From Oscillospiraceae bacterium (lineage in GTDB: Bacteria > Bacillota > Clostridia > Oscillospirales > CAG-272), in the NCBI GenBank assembly GCA_015064205.1, contig SVSR01000009.1:1-53577 (forward strand): a DNA stretch of 53,577 nt, given 5' to 3'. The notes beneath the pieces were generated by a model, which worked only from the letters and a program-made list of their open reading frames with translations, ran no database searches and was not told the origin of the DNA. Below are positions 25,944 to 34,020 of this stretch, piece by piece. Both the position numbers and the translations under genes were made by a program. Within the stretch, counting starts at the first letter, position 1. Each line of letters starts with the position of its first letter.

Positions 25944-27188
25944 ATGGAAAAAAACTTAAAAAACAGAATTTTTAAATATTTGATCACCTCTGTAATCTTA
26001 CTTGCATTATCGGCATATCTGATATATCACATGTTATTTTCAAGCTCCGATCAAATTGTTACGGAAATAGCTTATCCCGTTACGGAAGAGATTTCGTTGT
26101 CATGTGATGCATACATAATGAAAAATGAATACGTTATCAATGCAGGATCTGCCGGCGTCTCAGCAGCATACTACTTTGATGACGGCACAAAAATCCCCAA
26201 AAATGCACTTATAGCATCACTTTATGCTGATGAGAGCGAAACAAGAGGAAGCACACTTATTGACATCGATAAAAAAATAGATTTTCTTGAAAAAAGCAAC
26301 ATTGATAAAACGTATCTGACTTCAGATACATCTACTGTTGACTCTCGTCTGACTGACATATACTACACTATCAGGCAAGGTCTTGAAGGAACAAATATAA
26401 CCGGTGCAATATCCTCTTCAGACGACTTGCTGACACTGTTAAACAGACGAATGGTCATAACGGGCGAAATCAATAATTTCGACACCCAGATAGAACTACT
26501 CGAGAATGAACGCAGAAAGTATGCAAATTCACTCGGTAATGCAACCTCAAATATTTACTCAGACCGTTCCGGATATTTTTACTCCGAATGCGACGGTTAT
26601 GAAAATATTTTTACAGCTGATAAAGCGCTTCAAATGTCATACGACGATTTTATTGGTTATACCAAGAAATCTCCCGAAATTACTTCCGAGCATACTATAG
26701 GTAAGATTGCTTACGATTATAGGTGGTATCTTGCGTGTGATGTTTCAAAATCTGATCTAAAGAACTACTCTGCCGGAACAAATTATGATATAATTTTCGA
26801 ATCCAACTCTAATAAACAACTAACTCTCAAATTAGTAAAAACTATTGCTGATACTAATTCAGACGGAGCGCTTCTTATATTTGAATCTTTTGATTCTCCT
26901 AGGGATTTTTCGTTTTCAAGAGTGCAGACGGTAAGAATAATTAAAAGTTCAGTTTCCGGAATAAAAGTTCCGGTTGCCGCACTTCGTGTTATTGACGGAC
27001 AGACAGGGGTATATATTCTTTATGGTTCAAAGGTTTATTTCTGTACGCTCGATATTCTTGCGCAGAATGAAAACTATTACATTGCTGCCGTTCCCGACCT
27101 TACGAAAACTCCGTACGGTGTACTGTATATTTATGATAATATAATAGTAAGCGGCAAGGATTTGTATGAAGGCAAGGTAATAAACTGA
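25944..27188 (+). CDS. HlyD-like membrane adaptor protein in the division cluster
   Basis: Single-pass membrane protein with a short cytoplasmic N-terminus, a helix at about residues 12-32 and a large outer domain. A coiled-coil-like middle part (TRGSTLIDIDKKIDFLEK, and EINNFDTQIELLENERRKY) lies between beta-rich lipoyl/barrel-like halves (GSAGVSAAYYFDDGTKI and SGIKVPVAALRVIDGQTGVYIL), the layout of HlyD/periplasmic adaptor proteins. No partner ABC or RND pump lies nearby. GAAAGGGGG precedes the ATG, and its stop overlaps the start of yggS by one base. It takes the place that ylmD holds in Bacillus, but I see no similarity to YlmD. Role in envelope growth is inferred only from position. Confidence 0.72.
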   Translation: MEKNLKNRIFKYLITSVILLALSAYLIYHMLFSSSDQIVTEIAYPVTEEISLSCDAYIMKNEYVINAGSAGVSAAYYFDDGTKIPKNALIASLYADESETRGSTLIDIDKKIDFLEKSNIDKTYLTSDTSTVDSRLTDIYYTIRQGLEGTNITGAISSSDDLLTLLNRRMVITGEINNFDTQIELLENERRKYANSLGNATSNIYSDRSGYFYSECDGYENIFTADKALQMSYDDFIGYTKKSPEITSEHTIGKIAYDYRWYLACDVSKSDLKNYSAGTNYDIIFESNSNKQLTLKLVKTIADTNSDGALLIFESFDSPRDFSFSRVQTVRIIKSSVSGIKVPVAALRVIDGQTGVYILYGSKVYFCTLDILAQNENYYIAAVPDLTKTPYGVLYIYDNIIVSGKDLYEGKVIN

Positions 27189-27886
27189 TGCTTGATTTTA
27201 ATATCGTTAAAGAAAACTACAATAAAGTAACAAAGGAACTTGCTTCTTTGACAGACCGAAGAGTTGAAATAATGGCTGTTACCAAAAATCAGCCTGTAGA
27301 AGCAATAAATTACGCGATCAATGAACTTGGCATTTCGATAATCGGAGAAAACCGTGTTCAGGAGCTTTTATCAAAATACGATAATATTAACTTTCCTGCT
27401 GACAGAAAGGTTAGAATTCACCTTATCGGATCTTTGCAAACCAACAAAGTCAAATATATTATTGATAAAGTTGACATGATAGAGTCGCTTGATTCACTGA
27501 AGCTTGCGAAAGAAATCGACTTAAGAGCGCAAAAAGCCGGCAAAGTAATGGAAGTGCTTGTTGAGTTAAATATCGGTCGCGAGCCTCAAAAAGGCGGCGT
27601 TATTCCTGAAGACCTTGTTGATTTCCTTGAAAAGTTATCTGTATTTAAGTCAATTAAAGTGCGCGGTTTGATGACTATTGCGCCAAAATGCGACGAAAAT
27701 GATAAATTTTTTAAATATTTTTCGGAAACTTATCAATATTTTATTGACATTTGTGAAAAAAACATACATAATATAAGTATGGACATTCTTTCTATGGGTA
27801 TGAGTTCTTCTTATGCTCAGGCAGTAATGGCAGGCTCGACCCGTATAAGACTCGGCACTACTCTCTTCGGAGAAAGAAATTTATAA
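27188..27886 (+). CDS. YggS family pyridoxal phosphate homeostasis protein (YlmE)
   Basis: Alanine-racemase-fold PLP-binding protein without known enzyme activity, which in other bacteria affects vitamin B6 and amino-acid balance. The PLP lysine is in IMAVTKNQP near residue 33, followed by GENRVQEL, HLIGSLQTNK, and the phosphate-binding LSMGMSSSYAQAVMAGSTRIRLGTTLFGER region (quoted in parts). Length of 232 residues is typical. It directly precedes sepF, as ylmE does in Bacillus. Confidence 0.94.
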   Translation: MLDFNIVKENYNKVTKELASLTDRRVEIMAVTKNQPVEAINYAINELGISIIGENRVQELLSKYDNINFPADRKVRIHLIGSLQTNKVKYIIDKVDMIESLDSLKLAKEIDLRAQKAGKVMEVLVELNIGREPQKGGVIPEDLVDFLEKLSVFKSIKVRGLMTIAPKCDENDKFFKYFSETYQYFIDICEKNIHNISMDILSMGMSSSYAQAVMAGSTRIRLGTTLFGERNL

Positions 27887-27906
27887 ATCATTTTTTGGAG
27901 GTAGAA

Positions 27907-28323
27907 ATGAATATATTCGACTCACTTAAAAACATGACAAACAAAAATTCTGAGGATGTTATAGGAGCATACGACAACGGTTACGATGAAGTTTCTGATG
28001 ATTACGATACCGGCTATGCTGACGACGGCAGCGTTTCTATGAGCAGCGCTTCCCTTCAGCTTAAGGTTGTTAAGCCCGCTTCGTTCAACGAAGTTACACA
28101 GATCGCCGATCATCTTCTTGAAGGAAAAACTGTTGTTCTCAACCTTGAAATAACACAGAAGGAAGACGCAAGACGTCTCATCGACTTCCTTACAGGTGTT
28201 GTATATTCTGTTCAGGGTAAGTTTAAGAATGTTGCTGCAAACACATTTATTATCACTCCTCACGACGTTGATGTGACCGGTGATCCTACTGCTGTCGTTG
28301 ATGCTGAAGACGAAGAAAACTAA
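27907..28323 (+). CDS. sepF: Cell division protein SepF
   Basis: Membrane-tethered FtsZ partner that helps septum formation. The N-terminal amphipathic helix (MNIFDSLKNMTNK) is the membrane anchor, an acidic, tyrosine- and aspartate-rich linker follows, and the folded domain at about residues 55-130 has VVKPASFNEVTQIADHL, GKTVVLNLE and RRLIDFLTGVVYSVQG. Length of 138 residues is slightly short but complete. A TTG at 27895 is in frame, but GGAGG at 27897-27901 marks the ATG at 27907 as the start. Confidence 0.95.
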   Translation: MNIFDSLKNMTNKNSEDVIGAYDNGYDEVSDDYDTGYADDGSVSMSSASLQLKVVKPASFNEVTQIADHLLEGKTVVLNLEITQKEDARRLIDFLTGVVYSVQGKFKNVAANTFIITPHDVDVTGDPTAVVDAEDEEN

Positions 28324-28376
28324 TATAGTATAAATTTACTAAAAGGCTTTTTGCCCGATTGTTTTCGAGGTTTTGA

Positions 28377-28670
28377 GTGAACAATTTCGCTTATCTTTTA
28401 CTCTATCTATTTACAAATGTTATACATTTACTATTAACGGTTGAGTTATCACTTATGTTTTTGAGGGCAATACTCTCTTGGTTTCCCCTGTCTCAGGGTA
28501 ATCCTGTTGAATCCTTTTTAATAGCGGTAACCGAGCCGTTTATAATCCCGGTCAGAATGATAATAGACAGGTTCGACTCATTAAGTTCTCTTCCTATTGA
28601 CATTTCATTTTTTATATCGTTTATAGGGTTAAGTATCATAACCGAAATGCTATCGTTTTTTAAGGTTTAG
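28377..28670 (+). CDS. YggT family membrane protein (YlmG)
   Basis: Small membrane protein with two helices separated by the family signature FLRAILSWFPLSQGNPVESFLIAVTEPFIIPVR (quoted in part: ILSWFP and TEPFIIPVR). The family lies next to sepF in most Firmicutes and is linked to osmotic stress and division. GTG start with GAGG 7 bases upstream; 97 residues. Only 5 bases separate it from the ylmH homologue. Confidence 0.9.
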   Translation: MNNFAYLLLYLFTNVIHLLLTVELSLMFLRAILSWFPLSQGNPVESFLIAVTEPFIIPVRMIIDRFDSLSSLPIDISFFISFIGLSIITEMLSFFKV

Positions 28671-28675
28671 AACAT

Positions 28676-29518
28676 ATGAGTAAAAATTTATCTTTTCTGA
28701 ATTTCAACGATAATCACGAAAAACGCGTAGTCTGTAGTGCTCTTGAGCTTGCCGAAAGAAGCCGTAATTCCAGAACACGCGTTTCGTCGTTTTTAAATAT
28801 CCGTGAGCAAAAGCTCATAAAAACCGCCCTTTTGTCGGACGGTTCTTTATGCTTCGCCTTTTACGGCGGATTTAATGATTCCGAAAGAAAGCTTCTCGTT
28901 ATATTTGATGATTATACTATGCACTCTATGCTTTTAGAGCCGGGCTGCATAGAACCTGACGATAGTATCATAAAGCTTTGTGAAGAAACCGTTTCAGACG
29001 AGCTGTCACTCATAAAAATATCATGTTCCGATTTTGTCAGATTATCGCACAGAGATTATATGGGAGCGATTCTGTCGCTCGGCATCGACAGGTCTACTAT
29101 TGGCGATATAGTGCCCCAAGATGATCATTGTGCTTATGTTTTTGTTCTTACAAGCATGGCGAGTTTTGTTTGCGATAATCTTACATGCGTTGGCAGAACT
29201 CCGGTAAAAACCGAGATTTGTTCTGATTTTTCGCGTGTACATCTTAAACACAACTTTCAAAGCTCGCAAGTAGTTACAACGTCGCTCAGATTCGACTGCG
29301 TTCTTTCTGCTATTACGGGAATATCAAGAGATAAATCAAAAACTTTAATAAAGCAAGGTCTTGCAGAGCTTAATTACTATTCCAAAGCATCGCCTGATGA
29401 CAGCGTTACTGACGGCGATATAATATCCGTTCGCGGATACGGAAAATATAAAATTGACGACTCAAGCGGTGTTACGTCTAAAGGAAAATCACGTATAACC
29501 GTCTTAAAATATATATAA
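28676..29518 (+). CDS. ylmH: YlmH family RNA-binding protein with C-terminal S4 domain
   Basis: RNA-binding protein of the YlmH type, which in Bacillus has been connected with rescue of stalled ribosomes. The N-terminal domain holds the family-typical RKLLVIFDDY-like and SHRDYMGAILSLGIDRSTIGDI segment (quoted in part), and the S4 RNA-binding domain covers about residues 200-265 (LRFDCVLSAITGISRDKSK, then QGLAELNYYSK and DGDIISVRGYGKYKI). Length of 280 residues is somewhat longer than the Bacillus protein. Part of the sepF-yggT-ylmH-divIVA run. Confidence 0.9.
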   Translation: MSKNLSFLNFNDNHEKRVVCSALELAERSRNSRTRVSSFLNIREQKLIKTALLSDGSLCFAFYGGFNDSERKLLVIFDDYTMHSMLLEPGCIEPDDSIIKLCEETVSDELSLIKISCSDFVRLSHRDYMGAILSLGIDRSTIGDIVPQDDHCAYVFVLTSMASFVCDNLTCVGRTPVKTEICSDFSRVHLKHNFQSSQVVTTSLRFDCVLSAITGISRDKSKTLIKQGLAELNYYSKASPDDSVTDGDIISVRGYGKYKIDDSSGVTSKGKSRITVLKYI

Positions 29519-29536
29519 ATCATCGAGGTAAACAAA

Positions 29537-30280
29537 ATGTTAAAGCCAAGTGAACTTAAAAAGAAAAGCTTTACTAGAGCTGTAAGAGGCTACAGCGTTG
29601 CTGAAGTTGATGAATACATGAGCTTTATGCTTGAAAAATATACTGAGCTTTTCAGAAGAAATTTCGAACTTGAACAGCAGTTGCGTGCTGCGATCGAACA
29701 GAATACTGAACTTGAGAGCGAAAAGGAATCTATAAGAAGCAATATAGTTAATGCACAAAAGGTTGCAGCAACAATTATAGAAAAAGCCAATGCAAGAGCT
29801 GATGCAATTATTGAATCTGCAAAGGTTGGCGGTAATTCTGTTCTTTCCGATTTAAACGAACAAATAAATGCTGAAAGAGATACTGTAATTGCTCTTAAAA
29901 ATCAAGTCAGCTCCCTCAAGCGCAGTTTGTACGAAACTTACCGCGAACACATTGAACGCGTTGAATCTCTCACTAAAATAACCGACTCTGCAAAAATAAA
30001 GTCAAGTGAAGACTATCTTCTTGAAGCGGCTAGGAGAGCTAAAGCGGCTCTTAAGAACTTAAAGCCCGAAGAAAAGCCTCAGGTTAATATCAACTATGAC
30101 TTTAGCGATACTGCCGAAACAGAAGTAATAAAAGACGATGTCAATGTTGTTGACGAGAACACGCTACTTGACAATGCCGATACCGTTGTTTTCGAAAAGG
30201 TTGAAGACACTACCGGCAAAACTGATGTTAGTAGCGGCGACACTCTGGTTATTGACAGAATAAAAGACGATAATGAATAA
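29537..30280 (+). CDS. divIVA: DivIVA family cell division/polarity protein
   Basis: Coiled-coil protein that marks curved membrane at poles and septa. The N-terminal signature LKPSELKKKSFTRAVRGYSVAEVDEYM corresponds to the lipid-binding domain with a conserved GY...EVD motif, and two coiled-coil stretches follow (about residues 30-75 and 95-150). The C-terminal about 70 residues are acidic and of low complexity. GAGGTAAACAAA precedes the ATG. Its last 8 bases overlap lspA. Confidence 0.93.
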   Translation: MLKPSELKKKSFTRAVRGYSVAEVDEYMSFMLEKYTELFRRNFELEQQLRAAIEQNTELESEKESIRSNIVNAQKVAATIIEKANARADAIIESAKVGGNSVLSDLNEQINAERDTVIALKNQVSSLKRSLYETYREHIERVESLTKITDSAKIKSSEDYLLEAARRAKAALKNLKPEEKPQVNINYDFSDTAETEVIKDDVNVVDENTLLDNADTVVFEKVEDTTGKTDVSSGDTLVIDRIKDDNE

Positions 30281-30752
30281 AAAGATATTTTCATTACTTA
30301 TTATTGTTACAGCAGTTATACTGGATCACGCAACAAAAACATTTGCAATGCTTTGCCTTAAAGACACGTCACTCGTAAGCGTTGATCTGATAAACGGTGT
30401 ACTTTCTTTTACTTATCACGAAAACCGTGGGGCAGCTTTCGGAATGCTTGCTAACAACCGTTGGGTATTCATGACGGTGTCTATTATTTCAATCATAGCT
30501 ATTCTAGCGTATTTGATTTTCTATAAGGAAAACAGTTACACCGTTCTTGCCTCTCTTGCGCTCATAGCCGGAGGAGGAATCGGTAATATGATTGATAGAA
30601 TAAAGCTTGGTTACGTTATCGACTTTATATACTTTGAGCTAATTGACTTCCCTGTTTTCAATATTGCCGATATATGTGTAACTTGCGGAGCAGCTTTATT
30701 AATTTTATATCTTATATTCAGTAAAAAAGGAGATTTGCAGGGAACGACTTGA
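30273..30752 (+). CDS. lspA: Lipoprotein signal peptidase (signal peptidase II)
   Basis: Aspartic membrane protease that removes signal peptides from prolipoproteins. Four membrane helices are predicted. The catalytic aspartates are Asp108 in GGIGNMIDRI and Asp133 in VFNIADICV; the conserved FTYHENRGAAFGML motif is also present. Length of 159 residues is normal. The start overlaps divIVA by 8 bases, so translation is probably coupled; ileS, which lies between them in Bacillus, is absent here. Confidence 0.96.
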   Translation: MNKKIFSLLIIVTAVILDHATKTFAMLCLKDTSLVSVDLINGVLSFTYHENRGAAFGMLANNRWVFMTVSIISIIAILAYLIFYKENSYTVLASLALIAGGGIGNMIDRIKLGYVIDFIYFELIDFPVFNIADICVTCGAALLILYLIFSKKGDLQGTT

Positions 30753-30777
30753 TGTCTTCCCTGCATTTTGCCGATTT

Positions 30778-31725
30778 ATGGATGAAATAATTACTCTTTT
30801 TACAAAAGATAGCGATATCGGCGACAGGCTTGACGCATTTCTTTCGCGGAAAACAGATATGACTCGCTCGGGGATTCAAAAGCTGATCGATGAAGGTTTG
30901 GTTACGATCAATAGTATTATAGTAAAAAAGAATTATAAAATACGCTCCGAAAAAGAAGAGATTATTATTAATCTTCCTGAGCCGGAGATACTCGATGTTT
31001 TACCCGAAAACATTCCGCTTGATATTATTTATGAAGATAAGTATTTACTTGTTGTTAACAAGCCAAAAGGTATGGTCGTTCATCCGGCACCGGGAAATAT
31101 AAGCGGCACACTCGTAAACGCACTTATGTATCACTGCAAGGATTCGCTATCTTCTATTAACGGTGTAATAAGGCCCGGGATCGTTCACAGAATCGATAAA
31201 GACACCAGCGGTCTTCTTATTGTTGCAAAATGCAACGAAGCGCATCTTTCACTCGCCAAGCAGATAAAAGAACATTCATTTGACCGAGAATATAATGCTA
31301 TAGTGACGGGTAATTTTAAAGAGGATAGCGGTATCGTCGATGCACCTATAGGAAGACATCCCGTAGACCGCAAGAAAATGGCGGTGATAAGAACAAGCTC
31401 GTCCTCAGCACGTGATGCAAGAACCCACTATGAAGTTATAGAGCGTTTCGGTGCATACACTTATCTCAAGCTTAAGCTTGAAACGGGCAGGACTCATCAG
31501 ATTCGTGTTCACATGTCAAGTATATCTCATCCTGTTATAGGTGATACAGTCTATAAGCCTAATCAGGACAAATTTGAAAGAATGAATGCATCTATACTCA
31601 ACGGTCAATGTCTTCATGCGCGTATTATTGGATTTGACCATCCGATAACCGGCCAAAGACTTTTCTTTGACTCAGGTCTGCCGCCTTATTTTAAACTTAT
31701 ACTTGATAAACTCAGAAAAATGTGA
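30778..31725 (+). CDS. RluA family pseudouridine synthase (RluD-like, S4 domain)
   Basis: Isomerises uridines in RNA, most likely 23S rRNA. N-terminal S4 domain (GDRLDAFLSRKTDMTRSGIQ) and catalytic domain with NKPKGMVVHPAPG and the catalytic aspartate in GIVHRIDKDTSGLLIVAK; further RTHQIRVHM. Length of 315 residues fits RluD. It follows lspA by 25 bases, as in Bacillus (lspA-rluD). Confidence 0.95.
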   Translation: MDEIITLFTKDSDIGDRLDAFLSRKTDMTRSGIQKLIDEGLVTINSIIVKKNYKIRSEKEEIIINLPEPEILDVLPENIPLDIIYEDKYLLVVNKPKGMVVHPAPGNISGTLVNALMYHCKDSLSSINGVIRPGIVHRIDKDTSGLLIVAKCNEAHLSLAKQIKEHSFDREYNAIVTGNFKEDSGIVDAPIGRHPVDRKKMAVIRTSSSSARDARTHYEVIERFGAYTYLKLKLETGRTHQIRVHMSSISHPVIGDTVYKPNQDKFERMNASILNGQCLHARIIGFDHPITGQRLFFDSGLPPYFKLILDKLRKM

Positions 31726-31767
31726 TTGAGAACTAACTTATATACGCATATCATATTCGGAGGATTT

Positions 31768-32589
31768 ATGAAATTTGACAACAAGTTGATCGTGAGCGAT
31801 CTTGACGGTACTTTTTTCGACTCAAATGAACTGATACCCGATTGCAACATTGACGCCGTCAATTACTTTAAAGAAAACGGGGGATTATTCACTTTTGCCA
31901 CAAGCAGAAATGAGCATACCATAAGCCCTGAATTTGCTAAATTCGCTAATGCGCCTCTTATTTGTTGCAACGGTGCTTATATTTATGATTTTGATAACAA
32001 ACGCCGTCACAACGAAATTTGTATCGCGCCGGGTCCTGCTATGACGATCATAAAAACCGTTCTTGAAAGCTTTCCTTTGATTTCGGTATCAATAAGTGCA
32101 GACGACAAGTTTTATATCATTGGCTCACCCGATTATATTACAAAATCAAGATATGATATTCCAACCGAAATGTACATATCTGCATCAATTGATGAAATAC
32201 CGACAAACGATTGGTATTCGATTGTTTTCCACGGAGACTCAAATCAGCTGGATCTTGTAGAAAAATTTATTAACGTTTCAGCGGATTCGCTTTATATAAT
32301 TTGCCGCTCATGGCCAACTATGCTTGAAATAAACAATATAAGAGCAACTAAGGGCAATGCGGCTATTGAGCTAAGACACATGTGCGAAGCTAAGCTTAAA
32401 TGCGGATCGTTTACACTGTATGGTATTGGTGATTACGGCAATGATATTGATTTGCTAAAAAAAGCTGATTTTTCTGCTTGTCCCTCAAATGCACTCCTTC
32501 CTCTGCGTGAGATAGCAGACGTAACTGTTTGCTCAAATAACGACGGGGCAGTTGCCGGCCTTATTGAATATATTGATTCTAACGTATAA
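31768..32589 (+). CDS. Cof-type HAD-IIB family hydrolase
   Basis: Probable sugar- or nucleotide-phosphate phosphatase. Catalytic motif I is SDLDGTFFDS at about residues 8-17; motif II is TSRNEHT (S/T position in ATSRN); motif IV is GIGDYGNDIDLLKKAD, with the metal-binding aspartates. A type IIB cap is inserted between motifs II and III. An in-frame TTG at 31726 exists, but GGAGGA at 31759-31764 lies before the ATG at 31768, which is chosen (273 residues). It is the last gene of the queA cluster, followed by a strong terminator. Substrate unknown. Confidence 0.9.
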   Translation: MKFDNKLIVSDLDGTFFDSNELIPDCNIDAVNYFKENGGLFTFATSRNEHTISPEFAKFANAPLICCNGAYIYDFDNKRRHNEICIAPGPAMTIIKTVLESFPLISVSISADDKFYIIGSPDYITKSRYDIPTEMYISASIDEIPTNDWYSIVFHGDSNQLDLVEKFINVSADSLYIICRSWPTMLEINNIRATKGNAAIELRHMCEAKLKCGSFTLYGIGDYGNDIDLLKKADFSACPSNALLPLREIADVTVCSNNDGAVAGLIEYIDSNV

Positions 32590-32591
32590 AT

Positions 32592-32622
32592 AAACCGCAA
32601 GGCGATTTGCCTTGCGGTTTTT
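32592..32622. terminator. Strong bidirectional terminator between the HAD gene and argG
   Basis: 12-bp perfect stem AAACCGCAAGGC / GCCTTGCGGTTT with a 5-base loop and T-rich tail on the plus strand. The two genes converge here. Confidence 0.88.
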
Positions 32623-32627
32623 CATTA

Positions 32628-33854
32628 TTACTTATTGTTTTTTGCTTTGACCTGAGCCTGAACCTTGATCGGAAGTCCGTAAAGGTTGATAAATCCTGCA
32701 GAATCAGCCTGGTTATATACGTTATCTTCACCGAATGTTGCAATTTCTTCAGAATAAAGCGAGTAATCACTCCAAGCGCCCGCTTTGATAATGTTACCCT
32801 TATAAAGCTTGAGCTTTACCTTACCGGTTACATTTTCCTGAGTCTTATCTACAAAAGCAGAAATTGCTTCACGAAGAGGTGTAAACCACTGGCCGTTATA
32901 TACAAGCTCACCGAATGTTATACCAAGTTCCTGCTTTTTATGCATCGTCATCTTGTCAAGAGTGAGCGTTTCAAGGTAATTATGAGCAGCATACAGAATA
33001 GCTCCGCCGGGAGTTTCATATACACCGCGGCACTTCATGCCGACAAGCCTGTTTTCAACTATATCAAGAAGTCCGATACCGTTAGCTCCGCCAAGCTCAT
33101 TAAGCTTTAATATGATATTCTTTGCGCTCATTTTTTCGCCGTCGATAGCAACGGGTATTCCCTTTTCAAAATCAAGCGTTACGTATGTAGGCTTATCGGG
33201 AGCATCAATGGGGGACACGCCCATTTCAAGAAATCCTTTCTTTTCATAAAGCGGCTCGTTCCCTGCATCTTCAAGATCAAGTCCTTCGTGAGAAAGGTGC
33301 CAGAGGTTTTTATCCTTGGAATAGTTTGTTTCACGATTTATCTTAAGAGGCACTTTATGCGCCTCTGCATACTCGATCTCTTCCTCACGTGATTTGATAT
33401 TCCACTCTCTCCAGGGAGCGATTATAGGCATATCAGGCAAAAATGCCTTAATTGTAAGTTCAAAACGAACCTGGTCGTTACCCTTACCTGTGCATCCGTG
33501 GCAGATAGCATCAGCGCCTTCCGCTTCAGCGATTTCTGCAATACGCTTAGCTATAACAGGTCTTGCAAATGATGTGCCGAGCATATAATCCTCGTAAAGA
33601 GCACCAGCCTTTACGGTAGGAATTACGTAATCATCAACAAATTCATCAGTAAGGTCTTCGATATATATCTTAGATGCACCTGTCTTTATTGCCTTTTCTT
33701 CAAGTCCTTCAAGCTCATCGGCCTGTCCAACGTTGCCCGATACGGCAATTACCTCACAGTTATTATAGTTCTCTTTTAACCACGGAATGATAATTGAAGT
33801 ATCAAGTCCGCCCGAATATGCAAGAACTACCTTTTTTATGTTTTCCTTATTCAT
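32628..33854 (-). CDS. argG: Argininosuccinate synthase
   Basis: Joins citrulline and aspartate with ATP, the next-to-last step of arginine synthesis. The ATP pyrophosphatase motif is [17 protein letters not shown] near residues 8-24; the citrulline/aspartate region [15 protein letters not shown] and the family ending around [12 protein letters not shown] are present. GTG at 33869 is in frame, but the codons after it form the GGAGG ribosome site for the ATG at 33854, which is taken as start (408 residues). argH is not in the window. The promoter is surrounded by ARG-box-like sites, so control by ArgR is likely. Confidence 0.96.
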   Translation of the reverse strand: MNKENIKKVVLAYSGGLDTSIIIPWLKENYNNCEVIAVSGNVGQADELEGLEEKAIKTGASKIYIEDLTDEFVDDYVIPTVKAGALYEDYMLGTSFARPVIAKRIAEIAEAEGADAICHGCTGKGNDQVRFELTIKAFLPDMPIIAPWREWNIKSREEEIEYAEAHKVPLKINRETNYSKDKNLWHLSHEGLDLEDAGNEPLYEKKGFLEMGVSPIDAPDKPTYVTLDFEKGIPVAIDGEKMSAKNIILKLNELGGANGIGLLDIVENRLVGMKCRGVYETPGGAILYAAHNYLETLTLDKMTMHKKQELGITFGELVYNGQWFTPLREAISAFVDKTQENVTGKVKLKLYKGNIIKAGAWSDYSLYSEEIATFGEDNVYNQADSAGFINLYGLPIKVQAQVKAKNNK

Positions 33855-33868
33855 TTCGTTCGCCTCCA

Positions 33869-33886
33869 CATGAATAAATATTAGTT
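33869..33886. promoter_or_regulatory. ARG-box-like site downstream of the argG promoter
   Basis: CATGAATAAATATTAGTT agrees with the Bacillus ARG box CATGAATAAAAATKCAAK (from memory) at 14 of 18 positions. It lies between the argG transcription start and the ribosome site. Confidence 0.5.
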
Positions 33887-33908
33887 TTCGGTGTTTTATT
33901 ATGCAACC

Positions 33909-33937
33909 ATTATAGCATACAAGAATAAATTATGCAA
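33909..33937 (-). promoter_or_regulatory. argG promoter (extended -10)
   Basis: On the minus strand TTGCAT (33937-33932), 17 bases, TGC and TATAAT (33914-33909). The predicted start of transcription is near 33902. Confidence 0.7.
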
Positions 33938-33938
33938 T
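33920..33938. promoter_or_regulatory. ARG-box-like site overlapping the argG -35 box
   Basis: CAAGAATAAATTATGCAAT resembles the ARG box with one extra central base. It covers the -35 box and most of the spacer, a good position for repression. Confidence 0.45.
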
Positions 33939-33942
33939 AGTT

Positions 33943-33960
33943 TTTGCAAAAATATTCAAA
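33943..33960. promoter_or_regulatory. ARG-box-like site upstream of the argG promoter
   Basis: On the minus strand TTTGAATATTTTTGCAAA fits the core GAAT, A/T-rich centre, TGCAA of the ARG box. It lies 6 to 23 bases upstream of the -35 box. Confidence 0.5.
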
Positions 33961-34020
33961 TTCATTAAATTGTACAAGTTAATGATAATAGTTGTTTGTT
34001 TAGTTGTTTATATTTAAAAA

